A DNA stretch of 64,000 nt from Dermacentor variabilis (GCF_050947875.1 NC_134569.1:36493277-36557276), one strand, 5' to 3'; shown: positions 41,890-55,238, counted from the first letter of the stretch. The notes: a model not told the origin generated them from the sequence alone. Numbers and translations: made by a program.

Positions 41890-44800
41890 GTACTTTTTCG
41901 AGCTCTCAATTAAAGCATGACCCAACTCATCTCTGTGTACATGTGTGGCTATATGGAATGACCTTTCCATTGTTATCAAGATATACACCAGATTCGCGAC
42001 ACTGTATCTTGCGCAAGCACCTGTTTTATGCACGAGAGTCCGCCCACTGCCGCATGTGAAAGACACCGGTCGAATGCGTCTGTTTCCTGCCGCGTAGGAT
42101 AATGCGACTGGGCGTCTCACCGAGCGCGAAGAGAGACGAGACACCGCATTTTCCTTTCCCGCGCGGTGTTCCACGATTTTCTCTGAGAATTGCGGTTGTG
42201 TTGTGATCTTTATCCCTCCGGCCCGTCATAGATTGCGGATTTAATATTTATGGTTACGGGTGAGCTTTCCGTGTCCTTCGTTGCGAATGCGAAACTTTCG
42301 TTGCTGTTCTATATTTTGTTTTTTTTTTCGTTTTTTATTACCGAGACCACCTCGTCTTGTGCTCCTAACTTGCCTCACCGTCTACAGCGTTTGCCTTGTT
42401 CGGAACGACTTTTGTTGCTTTTTTCCAAGTTCGCTGCTCTCGCCTAACTATATACTCGTTTTTTTTTCTCGACTGACGGATGAGAAAATTGGACTGTACA
42501 GGACAACAGAAGAAGTTTTTAGTCTTGATCTGCGTGAAGGTTTTCACACTTTGTACGTTGCCTGTGGACTACGCGCGGTAATTCTGAAACCTGCAGCTGT
42601 CTAACGCAAACCGACGAACAGAATGACTAGATGAGCTGTGTCGAGACTAACGCGGAAATGTTTAAAAATGCGAATAGTATTTTTTTGTGCTACCGTGTAC
42701 TTTCTTTCTTACATTTTATGACTGTTACCTGAAGTTTAACTTCAGTTGAATATAAAATATTACTTTTCTTCGTGTTCCTTAAACTGCGACATTCCGCGCA
42801 CTTGAAGGGAATACGATTCGAGCGCCTATTTTGTGCTGCAAACAGTGACAATCACATACGCGTGTCAGCTAGGTTCATCCGCTTTCTCAACTCTTTGAGT
42901 TCTGCTTTTTGCGGCCAGATCATAGCTATGAACTCCGATAAAGTTTGCTCTTCATCGTTGACGGAGCAGATGTGCTACGTTTACAGATAGCTTAGACGGG
43001 CTCACAGAGTGTCTCTCTTGCATAGCGCTGCTGGAAACCACTCTTGCTTGTTCGAGTAAAGTTTGTGAATGAATGCACACAAGTACCGCAGCGACAGCTT
43101 TACTGTCTGTGCTCTCCGAGGAGAACTTTACTCAATGTAGGAAGTGACGACGCCTAACGTGTTAGGTGCTGTACGGATAAATATAAAAAAGTTAGCACAG
43201 TGGAGACGAAATGCTGAAGTTTCCTTTATATGAGTTTGGATATGTAACGTGAAAAAACGTAAACTACGCCTTTGTAGCCATCCACACGAACGTAGTAAAG
43301 TTTACGATTACGCCCTCTCAAAATCAACGACATCGCAAAGCTGGATTCTGCGCCAACCCTGGAAATTTAGCGAAACATACTTTATCTATACACGAGGTGA
43401 TATCTCGCTCGAGTGATCCGCCCAATATGGCCTAATACAAGAGACTCATTCGCATGTCTCGTCTTGGTATCCTGCAAAGTGAAATCAGTCAGCTCAATCT
43501 TCGCTTGCTTCTTGCTCGGCTCTCAGTTTGAAAACTTCATCTCTCAGACTTGCAGACAATCGGAGCTATCTATTCGGAAAAGGTTGGGCCTATGTAAGGT
43601 GTGACGCCCGCCTGGGGCATCATCTCCCAAAAACAGTACTTCACTCGGGAACACTTGTCCTAACAAGGTTGTGGTAGTCCGGCCCCGTTCGTTTGCTGAA
43701 CGCGGAGGCACCGGACCAGGTCCACAGCATGCGCGACGACGCGGTAACAAGGGCATCGTCATTGTCTCCGGTGCAGCCGAGGCTCGCGGATGGGAGTGAA
43801 GTCACTTAGCGCCAGCGGGCAGCAGCCTTTCCCTTCGGTCGTTACCGCGACACATCTCGCGGGAGTCTCGGTAGAGGTCGTCGCGATGCGACCCCGTCAC
43901 AGCCTTTCCTTCCATTGGTCTTCACTGCCACCACATTGCGGCTATGTCTACAAGAAGGCGAGAGGCGATGGAATCGTGTCTGGGAAGGTGAGAGGATAGG
44001 GAGAAGGTGTGGCAACGGCAGCGTTCGCAATTGATTATTTATTAATCACTTTGCGGGTTCTGCAGCTGCCTCCCCCTCTCATGTCGCACTCTATGTTCAC
44101 GCTGCATTATTAAGCTCGGTGTCCGGGGGAGCCCGAGAAGGATTGGAGGAGCCGCGGTAGATACAGCCAGCCGGCTATAGCTGGAAACGGGTTGGGTAAG
44201 GGCAACAAAAAAAAAATGCCCATGCGGTCTGGTCGCGCTTGGTCCTGTGTGTGACACGCGCAGGCATCTTGGCAGAGAACTTGTGAGGAGTTTGTGTGCG
44301 TTGAATTCTCATCCGGATGTGTGGCGCGAACAGAGACATTGCCGCCAGCTTTTCCTGTCGTACTTCAATTTCTTTCGTGCTAATCCACCATCGTGGCCCG
44401 AATAACTTTTGTAGTGCAGACGCGAGGCTACAGTCTAACAATCCTGAAAAGCGCAACGACGGTATCTAGGTCCTTCGGGTTTTTAACCTAGATAGGCAAA
44501 TGTGTCGCTAGCCGAAGTCTTGTTCGATGAGAACTAATCATGAATTGTGGTTTAATATATTAGTAGCTCATTATTTTTTCTTACCAGGCGCATGCTTATA
44601 GGTGAAAAAACAAGCATCCGTGGGTGTTCGGTTTAAAGTTTTGTGGCTATAGCATCCAACTTCGCTTGTTGTTTGTATGCTGCAGCGTTAGAACATTATG
44701 CGTTGAAAAGATGCCACAAGCGTGCAGGCCCGAATTGGCTAATTTAGCAATTCTAAATGAAAAAGTTATGTCACGTTTGAACTTCCGTTCTTTTCTATCC

Positions 44801-45299
44801 ATTCTCCTATTTTCAATCTGAACTTGTTTACTTACATGCAACAGTGTATATTGTATAGTACAGCGATAAAAACGAATTATCTCATGGAAGCAGGTGGAAG
44901 CTAGTGCGTAACAGTTCATCTCAGCTTACACAGAAGTTTGCCATCAAAGGCACGCACGCGTGTTCGGGTGTCACAGGCACTAAACCGTGGATTTTGTTTT
45001 TTTTTGCGCTCTTTATATGTGTGCACGTATTGCTGCAGGGCGGAATAGACACTCAGTAGCTGAAAGTGGTACCAAAGTTAAGATCAAAATCTCAAATGAA
45101 AAAAAAAATCTCTGTCAGAGCCCATTTCATGATGACTGTCGACGTTAATGCGATAAGCATCAAGCAATGCAGCGACACATTATATTACTGAAGACACCCA
45201 TATTTAGAATCTGTAGTGGCCAAGCTAAAAGCGTCAATGCTTCTGCTATATGCGACATACATTGTCTCCGGAATCGGCTTACATTGCCATGACACTTGC
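41890..45299. other. Intergenic DNA, nothing recognised
   Basis: About 3.4 kb with only short frames lacking domains. A GC-richer stretch lies at about 43600-44000. No tRNA, rRNA or transposon signature was recognised. Confidence 0.35.
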
Positions 45300-45309
45300 C
45301 CACCAGGTT

Positions 45310-45740
45310 TTGTCATAACCGTGACGGCATGACGACGGCTGTACAAAGACGTTGATGCGACGACGACGGATTGAGTCAAAAAGAATGACGCCGGTGGAAC
45401 GACGAAGGTGGTATGACGACAGTGGGATGGCGATTCACCAATGATGGCCATGGTATAACGAAGGCAGCGTCATGAGGACAATATATTGACGGCGAGTGTA
45501 TGACGACGATGGCGTGACGATGATTGTATGACAACTGCATGGCGACAATGGCGTGACAACGACAGAAGGACGACAATCGGATGACGTTTCGGGAATGATA
45601 GCGGTAGTATGACAACAGCGTGATAACGACGGCACGGCGGCAATAGGACGACGAGGAGTGTATCGCGACGAAGGCATGACGAGAGTCGGATGATGAAGCT
45701 AAAATGACGACGACGGAACGACCACAATGGCATTACGACC
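45310..45740. repeat. Degenerate ATGACGACG minisatellite
   Basis: Loosely repeated ATGACGACGG-type motifs at roughly 12- to 18-base spacing over about 430 bp, for example at 45329, 45411, 45501 and 45704. The degeneracy indicates an old array. Confidence 0.65.
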
Positions 45741-45802
45741 AGGAGCACATACTCAGTGATCTAAGCTGCTAGACAAAGTAGGCAATTTGGTAGGCGTAAG
45801 AG

Positions 45803-45856
45803 GATGGATGGATGGATGGATGGATGGATGGATGGATGGATGGATAGATAGATAGT

Positions 45857-45941
<85 letters not shown>

Positions 45942-45942
45942 T
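45803..45942. repeat. (ATGG)n then (ATAG)n microsatellite
   Basis: About 10 ATGG units followed by about 24 ATAG units with one interruption (GTTAG). Confidence 0.95.
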
Positions 45943-47009
45943 CAATATGCCTGAAGTAGGCAAAGAATGCTAGCCAAACTTAACAGAAAGCAACATAAGG
46001 CAATTCAATCCGTATTTTTATTGACAAATCTGTACCTCCACGTTGCCACCAAATGCAATCCCGGGTTGAGTAAGTTTCCTTTTGCATAGAGCAGAACCCG
46101 TCCTGTAGCCGCTTCGCTACGTGCCTCCAATACGTCAGGCGTGGCTGCTGCAGGTTCGCATGCGCAGGATTTGGTTGATTTTGTTTCTGGGTGTGTAACT
46201 GAATCTTGCACAAAGTTCGGTACTACTTAGCAGCGGCGCAGCGACGGAGTACAAATGCTGGTGCGCATAACCACGCTGGCTAGCGCACCCTGTTCGAACG
46301 ACGCATTACGATGACGGTGGCGGACTGGACGCGAGCGCGAACTGTAACCGTCGCCGTCAGCAGCTATGCAATGGACCGGTCTGGTCGCCGGCTTCGCGCA
46401 GGTCGCTCTATTCAGGCACTGCAAGCGCAGTCACTGCCACGGCGCATACTAATCGAGCTTTTATGTCGCTAGCTCGTCGCTACATATTAGGAATTCAACC
46501 CGCGGCAGACTTTTTTCATTGTTTTTTTTATTTTTTGGTAAACGGCGCTTCTTGGCTGAGGCTTTTTGCCTTGCGCTCTCCTCACCCTTTTTCTGACCAC
46601 CCCGTTCTTGCACACGTCAGTCAGTGTCCTCCCGTAACTCCGGTAGGGAGTCGCTCCCAGCGCTTTGTCTATATGCGCAGCCGCTTTTCTATTCCGCGAG
46701 CGCCGGCGCCCGACTACGTGCAGCAACGCCCTTGCACCTCGAAGCCACCCAGCGCCAGGCGGAATGCCTAATGAAAGCTAATGACCGCTCGCGCGGGCCC
46801 GCGGTGGCATGATGGCGATCGCGGCGCGCTATCGATAGATGATGACCGAACTGCGCGTTCTTTCTTATTTCTTGCGAAAATTTGATGGCCGTGCCACGCA
46901 CATGCGCAGGTGAGAGAACGAGTGCGCGTTCGGGGCTACACTCAAAGCAGCGCGTGTAAATTTGTCGTTGCTGACAAACTGTGAGATTGTAAAACCTTCA
47001 GCGAGAGTG
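45943..47009. other. Intergenic DNA, GC-rich in part
   Basis: 46220-46830 is GC-richer with scattered CG dinucleotides. Open frames on both strands show no domain. Confidence 0.35.
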
Positions 47010-47021
47010 ACACCACTGTTG

Positions 47022-47076
47022 ATGATGTGTGGTGTTTTATGGCGCAAGGGCCAGATTTGGCCAAAGAGCGCCAGTT
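47022..47076 (-). mobile_element. 55-bp LINE 3'-end insertion with target duplication
   Basis: A 55-bp insert flanked by a perfect 12-bp duplication ACACCACTGTTG (47010-47021 and 47077-47088). On the minus strand it reads as a hairpin (TGGCGC...TTGGCC / GGCC...GCGCCA) followed by ATAAAACACCACACATCAT, i.e. the last bases of a non-LTR element ending in a hairpin and an ATC-type tail. The target duplication makes retrotransposition the likely origin. Confidence 0.72.
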
Positions 47077-47088
47077 ACACCACTGTTG

Positions 47089-49351
47089 TAGAAGTTGACT
47101 TACAGTTGTAAGTCACAGTGAGTCGTCCGATTTCCTGTTTTGTTACTCTGGTACTTGAAGTGCAGTCCACGGGTACGGAGGAAACGGATCATTAGCACTA
47201 CGTACCATACACTTTCGAAGTTTAAGGAAAAATACTAATATGATGCCTTAGATGGTCACCTACTGAACAAAAATTTAGCATATGCAAGCCTCCACATCAA
47301 ATACGAGCAGTAAACTATCCCAGCATATTGATGATTTTTTTCTGAACCATGCGTGGTCTACAGTCTTTAGGTCACTTGTTGGCAGCGACGTTTTATTTCG
47401 TTGCATCTGTAGAAACGCGGTAAAGCTAACTGATAACCCGCTGTGGTGATGCACCATGGCGACCCAATGGACCATTGCTTGTACAAAGCTAAGAGCGGTT
47501 AGAATTGTCCGGCACGTCGCAAGAAACACGCGCTCCACTGATTTCGGAGCGTTGGATGACGAATTCGTCCTCTCGTCTGGGTCGGGCTTTATTTTCACTC
47601 TCTTCTGTCGACGCGATCATTGATGAAAAAAAAAAAGCAGACCAATCAAACAGATAAAAACAAAGGGGGCGCCGAGTGGATTTTCGCATTTGTGACGTAC
47701 GCGGTTCGCAGTTCGAGCTCTTCGAGCAGCACACACGACGACACCAGCGGCGGCGGTCTCGCCAAAATGCGAGCAGGCCGCATTTATTTTCATTTTCCGA
47801 GTTTCTACGCTACCTGGCGGCGAGGGGGAAGACCCGCACGAGCCACTGATTCCGAACGCAAGGTAGAAAAACGGACGCCAACGGGAACAAAGTTGCCGCA
47901 AGCAGAACAGCGAGCGTCGCTGCATCGTCTGGCGTTATCGGTTATTTCCCCGCCGTATAGAGCCGCGTGTCGTGGAACTGAAGCTCTCCCCAACTGCGGT
48001 GGCTCTTTGCGTAGTACGTGTCCATTGAGCTATGGCGCGACGTGCGCAGTCAAAACGCCCGGCCGTGCGATACACAAGACGCGCGATTGCGTTCCCTGCA
48101 GCATTTCGCTTTACCGCCTACTTTCCTTTCCATTATTTTTACTTCGTCATTTCCATCCCTCGCTTCCTCGCGGTGTGCCGTTAGTAATATTTCTCGCAAA
48201 AAAAAAAAAATCGAGAATCATCGCACATTCACCGCCCCTCTCCCTTCTCACCCACATTTTCCTTTTCTTTCTTTTTTTTTTTCTCATAGCGTGTCTTTAG
48301 CTTTTAGCAGTGAATCCGCCCCGCCGCCCGGACCGTAGTGCGCCCAAGTTCAGTTATTTATTGCCCGACGTGATTTCGAATGGCGCTGAGGAGTTGGCAT
48401 GCGGAACATGACCCCGAATTCAGCGCGTAGATGTTGCGCGCGCGGTTTCGTAGTCGGCTTCGACACGGTGTGCTTCTTAGCAGGGATTTGCGGTCTCCGC
48501 TCTGCGTCTAAGAATTTCGCCGAAGAGAATTTTCACTTCTTTCTTATTTGCTCCGGCCTCAAACTTTTGTCGACGCAAACGAATAACATTTGGGGTTTAA
48601 TACTTTAAAACTTAGTGTCGGAATACCGGCCCACGCAAGTGGTCAGAGGTGAGTAAATTTTGTAAGAAAGTATTGAATGACCTACAACTGGAGTTACACA
48701 GCCTAGTGTTCAAGTACAGGTAGCACAACTTATTCTTAAGATGAGACTCGTAGTGTCTACGCATACCGATGTAAAATTTCAGAGAGATGGTGGTGGTGGA
48801 ATAGCCACACGCTTCGCATCAGGAAAGAAAACTGGGAAAAGCGGACAAAGAAATCGACAGTGTGAAGCCCGCAGCATTAATATCGAACTGCTTCAACTGT
48901 ATTATCTATTAATTAATTATATGGACACTCCAGGCAAATCTTCGCCATTACCGTAAAGTTCCGGATATATGCAAACATAAATAAGGTTGTCTTTCGGCGG
49001 GATTCAAGCAAAGGACCACGAGAGCAGAAGCCCGATACCTCAACCTTGGGTCCGCGGCGGCCTCGTTTTCTTTTTGTTACAGGAAAGCAAAGTCGAAGCA
49101 CTGCAGTACAAGTGGTCAAAATACTTGCGCTCCTATAGGAAGCTTGTAAGCCAGGCGCGCTTAGCCTTTCCCAGAGACAATAGCTTCGGTCTGACGCATT
49201 AGCCACTCGTTACTGTGCGTGCCTATGTGTGCCGCGTGCGTGCGTACTATGTATGAATGTGCCATTTCGTATGTCACCCTCGTCATTTGAAGTAGCGTGT
49301 TTGGCGTATGGCAAGGTAAACATCTCCAATATCAGTTGAGCGTTGCTCTCT
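47089..49351. other. Intergenic DNA with a GC-rich island at 47640-48480
   Basis: The island gives a 226-codon frame (47620-48300) without a domain. A splice-donor-like AGGTGAGT is at about 48646-48653. No gene can be supported. Confidence 0.35.
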
Positions 49352-49432
49352 CTACTTCACACGTGATCACTCATGAAGCACTCACACATAATCACGTGAA
49401 CATGCGTGAGTGCTTCTTTCTGTGAAGTGTAG
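49352..49432. repeat. Imperfect inverted repeat
   Basis: CTACTTCACA (49352) and GAAGCACTCAC (49375-49385) pair with GTGAGTGCTTC (49406-49416) and TGTGAAGTGTAG (49421-49432). The loop holds an ATCACGTGA palindrome. Confidence 0.65.
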
Positions 49433-49438
49433 TTTACT

Positions 49439-49563
49439 CTGCTCTGGGCCGTCCGGCAAGCCGAAGATGCCGCCTGAGTCCAAGGACTTCGAGCCGCCAC
49501 CTGAGGCCACCTGAGGCCACATCAACCAAAACTACCGGACCAATCTTTTTAATAAAGTTTATT
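49439..49563 (+). mobile_element. 3' fragment of an I-type LINE
   Basis: CTGGGCCGTCCGGCAAGCCG and the following GAAGATGCCGCC match the final codons of the I-type LINE at 31286-31313 (LWAVR...EDAA). It ends with an AATAAAGTTTATTTTCTTC-type tail, so it is a heavily 5'-truncated relative of that LINE. Confidence 0.7.
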
Positions 49564-50720
49564 TTCTTCTTCCATTGCGCATATGGCGTCTACGGCCCTG
49601 TTATTTTGTTTCATTCTCCCCATTTTTTTTCTTATTTTTTCTTCCCCTTTGAAAGGTTGATCCTTTCGCTGGGGAAGAAAAGCCAAAGGAGCGAACTGTA
49701 TGCTCCTTTGGTTGACCTCCATACCATCTTTCTTATTTATTCCGGTCTTTCTTCTGCCGCATACTGCTTTTAATGTCTCCTGCTTTGACATTTTGTTGAA
49801 CGTATTTATTCAGGATGCTATATATCTTTGTTATGCAAAATAGTGGGGTGACGTGGTAAAGAACAACAAAAAAGGAAAGCTTGCGTTCGCTATAGTTTGC
49901 GCATGTTTTTACAATAATTCTTAGAAAGTGCAAAGCAAATAAGCCACTCTATTTCGAATTGACGAGTCTATCTAACGCACTATTACGTTTATTAAAGATA
50001 TACAATACCGATAAAAACATGGTAAACATTTGCAGTAAGTGAAACGTCAGAGACATATATATCTATACTTAGCAGAGGGGATATTTCTTTAATAACGTAA
50101 GTGTTACGCCCTAAATCCAGCAAGACTAGTACTTTTCCGTTGGTTTTTGTAATATAATTATTATACTTATTTAAACGTTGTAAAGCTTTTTTTCTCCAAA
50201 TTATGCGACGTGCTACTAATTCCATCGGTGGAATACTTGGTCACGTCTTGGCATGTTTTGTCTTTAATACATAGAGAAGACACGTAATTGCGTAATGATA
50301 CCTTTGTTACTCCCAGATGTCTGAATTATTAATAATTTGAGGCGATGACCCAAGGTAGAAGAGATTCCTCTTCTGCAAACAATGTACCTGTTCTTGTTTT
50401 TAACACATGATAAACGATTTCACATTTTGCTGTTAGCCACAGTGTACGTACATACAAAACAGAGGTACCGAAAGCCGTCTCGTTATATTGTAACATATTT
50501 TCTCACGTGCGTCTGCTGCACATATTGATATTAATGGAGTGTGAATTCTATGCCTCGCGTGAGCTCACTGATCGTTGCTACAATGAATTGGTCTGAATAC
50601 TTCTCACTTTTGGTTTTGCACAGTCCAGTCCTGTCCCGTCACCAAATAATAAGGTAGCTGTGCAAAAGCGACTTCTTAAAAAATCCCTCTAGCAAGAGAG
50701 AAACAGAGAGGGAGAGAGAA
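49564..50720. other. Intergenic DNA, nothing recognised
   Basis: AT-rich sequence with no recognised gene or repeat. Confidence 0.35.
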
Positions 50721-50721
50721 G

Positions 50722-50892
<171 letters not shown>

Positions 50893-51622
50893 GTAGTGTA
50901 GCCCTGATTGAGAGAGGTGGAATTATTTAGAACTTGCTAAAGAAATGTTAAACGCGGAGAGAGGGGGGGGGGGGAGGACAGAGGCCCTCGCTGCAGACCC
51001 GCCTCATAACCAACGCCCATCGGCGTCAACGGTAGAAACACAGTGTTTTTAACGCATCAGCCGACTGGTCTTTCGATGTCTTTCGACTCAAAGTTGCGGC
51101 ACCGTCGTAACCGATGCAACAACACGTTCTGTGATATCCGAGATGGCGTAGCGGACCGTGACCTCGGATGACTAGCTTCTGCACCTACCGCGTGAACTTC
51201 TGCTACTGAACCAGGTTCCGTTACGCAGATCCATCGTAGTTTCGCAGGAGCTATGGCTTATAAATACTGCAATAGAACAATTTTTTCTGCTTGTGAGCAA
51301 TATAAAGCCATAGAGTTTATTTTAACGAAGCGTATTATCTGTTTATAAAACCTTTCTTGACAGCGTTGCGAGTCAACCACTCATGCAGTTGTCACTAGAA
51401 GGAAAGTGGTACAGCCAAATGATGAGTTGTTATCGATGGTAAGAGATGATGAGGGGGATTGATACGTGGCGGAAGTGGCTGGATTTTGATGGGGGTGGTA
51501 TGCATAGTTTGTGTACCGTGTCTTTGGGAGGATGTTTAAGAATTACTGATAGGGTGGCGAAAACGTCTTTATTTTAAAAATGAAATACTGACTGCGGGAC
51601 CTCGCATCTACTATACCAGGGG
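50893..51622. other. Intergenic DNA, nothing recognised
   Basis: A G-run lies at 50964-50973. No coding sequence was recognised. Confidence 0.35.
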
Positions 51623-51639
51623 ATCCAGGCTGGCATCAA

Positions 51640-53300
51640 TGATATATGAGAAGAGTTAAAAAGGAGGCCATACCACATGAATGCTTTAGCTATATTACAT
51701 TTCACGATTTTAACAAGGCTGACAATACGTCTATCACTGATACTCTGGCAAAGAACTTTGACTATCTTTTGTCACTCAGTACCGAATTTCATGTCGACAC
51801 ACTTGTTGATTGTTTTGAGTCGTTAGTGAAATCTTGAATCAATAATTACGTTCTATTAAAAACAAACAGGATTAAGTGATAAACTTCCTTGGATTAACCG
51901 GGATATCATGCACCTGTCACGCCGTGTTGGTTGACTACGTAAATCAAAGCATTCTAAACCTGCGCTTCGCGTTCTTTATGAAAAAGGTCAGGAGGCAATT
52001 CGTACTCGGACTAAAAACGCCGAAGATTTCTGTTTTTCAGCGCAACTCCTTATAATACTTAAATCAAAACCTCGCAGGTTATGGACTTCAATTTTACCAA
52101 GATCAACGTGCAGTATCTCTTTCAAGATTGACCACCTTATTACTAACGACCACACCGTAGTTTCGAATGCTTTTAACTCGTAGTTCCAATCTGTTTTCAC
52201 CCTCGATATTCATGTAGTTCCAAAGTTTAGTTATGATGCACAAAATAATAAACTAGTCGTTATTGTAATAAGTTCTGATGGTGTCCTAAACCTAATCTTG
52301 AATCTCGACACTGAAAAGTGTACAGGTTCTGATGGTACCCCGAATACCTTTCTTTGCAAGATATTCCGTATGGACAGCTCAGTACTTTACTGTATTTTTT
52401 CAGAAATCCTTAGACTCTGGTGAAGTACCAACTAAATGCGAAACAGCCAAAGTCCTGCCTTTGTATACACCAAGTGATAAACAACTTCTCTCCAACTACA
52501 GGCCGATATCTCTCACACACCAGTCATTCTCTCACATCCCAGTCATGGAAGATGTTACGAGCACAATAAGCACATAATTGAATTCCTTGACTCTAATGAT
52601 GTTCTAACATCTACCCAGCGACGTTTCCGTCGTGACTTTAGCACTGTAACGCAATTAGTCGGTTTTATTCTTGAAATCGGTTATAACCTAGACACAGGTA
52701 ATCAAGTGGATGCCATTTTTATTGACTTTGCTAAAGCTTTTCACCCTGTGATTCATTCTAAATTACTGGTAAAACTAAACGCCATATTCAATAATCTTTA
52801 CGTTATTTATTGGATAGCCGGTTTTCTTCATGGTCGCTCACAATTTGTTCGTTTTTAACTCAGTGGAATCAACTCCTGTCAACGTCACGTCAGGCGTTCC
52901 TCATGAATCTGTATTAGGCCCTTTATTATTTCTAATATATATTAATGATTTACCTCGTAGCACCTCAACTAAAAACACACCTTGTGCAGATGACTGTGTA
53001 TTATACGAATCTATTAACTGCATTGATGACCATTATCGTATTGCCCAATCCCTTATGTCTTTCTGGGCTTGGTGAAAAATGTGGTAAATGAACATCAACT
53101 GCAGTAAAACAGTCGTGATGTCATTTGCCAATAGACAGAGCCCCATCTCGTCCGTTTATTCTCTGGATGGCATCTAACTTAAAAGAGTCTCGCAATATAA
53201 ATACTTAGGTGTCATCCTAACCAAACATCTTTCTTGGTCTAAACACATCGTATATGCAAAAGGGAAAGCCCTAAAGAAGTAGGTTATTTCAGCCGCACTT
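51640..53300 (+). pseudogene. LINE ORF2 remnant (reverse transcriptase)
   Basis: RT fragments in several frames: SNYRPISLTHQSF (about 52492), DFAKAF (about 52725), SGVPHESVLGPLLFLIYIND (about 52885, with His-Glu in place of the usual Gln-Gly) and CADDCVLY (about 52983, with Cys replacing the first aromatic residue of the catalytic box). Later frames contain a RT-thumb-like KYLGVILTKH segment. Multiple stops and frameshifts make it non-functional. Confidence 0.78.
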
Positions 53301-53917
53301 TAGCTACGACCCCCCGCGATGCTAAACTGTTATTATATAAAACATTAATTCTCCCTGTTCTATAATATGCATCTGTCGTTTGATTCCCCTACAAACAATG
53401 TGAAATAAACTCGATCAATAACGTTCAACGAAAATCTATCCCTTGCACTTGCCAAAATTACAGCCGCAGTTTCTCGCGAACACAGATTCAACAATCTCTG
53501 AACATTGAGCCATTACTTTCACGTTATCGCATTGAAGCCTTAAAAATTTTATGTGCATTTAATAACTCCACCTCTGGTATTTCTGATTGTAACTATATCA
53601 CATTTACTAACGCAAGTTGTATCCGTAGATGCCAGACTTATTTTTGCTCGTACTAACGCATTCAAATACAGTTTTTTCCACGTATTATAGAACTTTGGAA
53701 TTATACGTGGTAACCACAAATATACGTGGTAACATTCGTTCACTATCACTAAAAGATTTTATAGCTACCAAAGGTAAGCGCCTAGCTAACACGTGAAGCG
53801 GTTCTTCTAATTATTTACCTTTTTTGTATGTGTGTGTGTGTTTAATGTATAATGCATATTATTGTATAATGTTCCCATTCCTGCTGTAGCCTTATATTGG
53901 GCTGCAGTGCATGCAAA

Positions 53918-53972
<55 letters not shown>
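53918..53972. repeat. (AAAT)n tail of the second LINE
   Basis: About 13 tetramers directly before the 3' target duplication, so it is the element's terminal repeat and may have expanded after insertion. Confidence 0.9.
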
Positions 53973-54009
53973 ATCCAGGCCCGGAGGCCATCCGGATCAG
54001 TAGATACCA

Positions 54010-54240
54010 GGGGAAAAAATCAGGAGTCCTCCACTATAGTGTCTTTATTAGGCGGTGTGCTCCTTTGACATGTTAAATGAAATTACTCCACCATTGCTAA
54101 GTTTGCAAAACTAAACTGCCTGTGCCTTTTTTGTTCTTTCATTCCTTCATCCGTGGCATCATGGTTCAGCGCTTAGCTCTCTTGAGGGATATCGTAGTTT
54201 TGAATCCGCCACTGCTTGTTACCTGCCGGTAAACAGCACT
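54010..54240 (+). repeat. Possible SINE remnants
   Basis: ATCAGGAGTCCTCCACTATA at 54019-54038 resembles the 3' body of the Ruka copies. At about 54158-54220 a tRNA-like ATGGTTCAGCGCTTAG and TTTTGAATCC suggest weak A and B boxes. Both are too short or diverged for a firm call. Confidence 0.35.
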
Positions 54241-55116
54241 CAATGTCTCAAGGTTGAATCGCTCGGAAAAGGAATCTAAGCCTTCATTTTCGCTCCGCTC
54301 CGTATGTGCGCACATGCGCGCATAAAAGAAAAACAGGACACAATAAAGTGTTAAACTTGCTATCACTGTAGTGACCAAGACGTAGCGCGAAATCGAGACA
54401 AGGACGGAGGAGACGAGACACACAAGCGATACACCAACAAGGCCAAAGTGCTCTTGTCCTCTGTAGGGATTTCCCATTGATGCTCAAAGCTAACCTGACG
54501 GGTGTAGATGTCCTGACATTGGAGGTACTTCTTTATCAAGCGATGAGGTTTTATAATGACCAAGCACCAGGTAGGGAGCATAATTGTGCTTGTTCTAGTT
54601 GAAGCTTCTCGGAAGTAGTGTTGTTCGTCATCTCACAGCCTCTGTGGATGTATCATGCGAAAAATGTGTTAGTCCCAAACTATGCGGTAGCCATTTTGTT
54701 AGTAGGAGGCTCTGGATAGGGCGTCTGCTTAAGATGAGATGGTGCTTTGAAAGCATCGCTCGGAATCGTGGTTAAATCAGGCTTTCATACTACGTTCTTT
54801 ATGTATATCAACCTGCGCGGGTAAAGAGATGAATTGTAATAGCTTTCACTGAAAGTAAGAGTCAGAACAAATAGAAATGATGCGATGTAAACATTTTCTT
54901 ACGTAAAACGTATAATTGCAGTAAACCTCACAGTAACCATGCATCTCAGTAATGCGCATAATTAAGTTGAAAGACCGAATCAGATACACTACATTTGATC
55001 CATTGCGCATTGTAACTTGTTGCACGAGTCCATAGGCCCTTCTGGTTTGTGTTCTGTATCAGTGGAATTCTCGAATGAGAGCGAACATATTACCATTGAA
55101 GACCTCGAAGACCTTT
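54241..55116. other. Intergenic DNA, nothing recognised
   Basis: No domain-bearing frame or repeat was recognised. Confidence 0.35.
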
Positions 55117-55199
55117 GAGGAGAACCTTTTGTGGACCTTTTGTTAACCTTTGGGAACCTTTCGTGACCTTTTCTGAATCTTTTGTGAACCTTTTGTCAC
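55117..55199. repeat. Short degenerate AACCTTTTGTG tandem repeat
   Basis: About seven units of 11-12 bp with the core ACCTTTTGT, for example at 55125, 55136, 55147 and 55188. Confidence 0.6.
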
Positions 55200-55201
55200 C
55201 G

Positions 55202-55238
55202 TGCTCCTGCCTCCAAGTGGACCTTGGAGGAAGGAGCA
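55202..55238. repeat. Hairpin, 15 of 16 bases paired
   Basis: TGCTCCTGCCTCCAAG, loop TGGAC, CTTGGAGGAAGGAGCA. Directly follows the tandem repeat. A promoter, RNA or element end could not be assigned. Confidence 0.7.

Larger units (their letters stand above)
51631..53972 (+). mobile_element. Second CR1/jockey-type LINE, degenerate
   Basis: A 5'-truncated LINE of the same general type as that at 10.4 kb, flanked by ATCCAGGC (51623-51630 and 53973-53980). It ends with an (AAAT)n tail of about 55 bp (53918-53972). Its frames are broken at many points. The different 3' tail and the degree of sequence difference make it another family of the same group. Confidence 0.8.

Noticed and set aside
45310..45740. 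Coding frames on the minus strand of the ATGACGACG minisatellite
   Set aside because: Frames are short, overlapping and repetitive, with no conserved domain.
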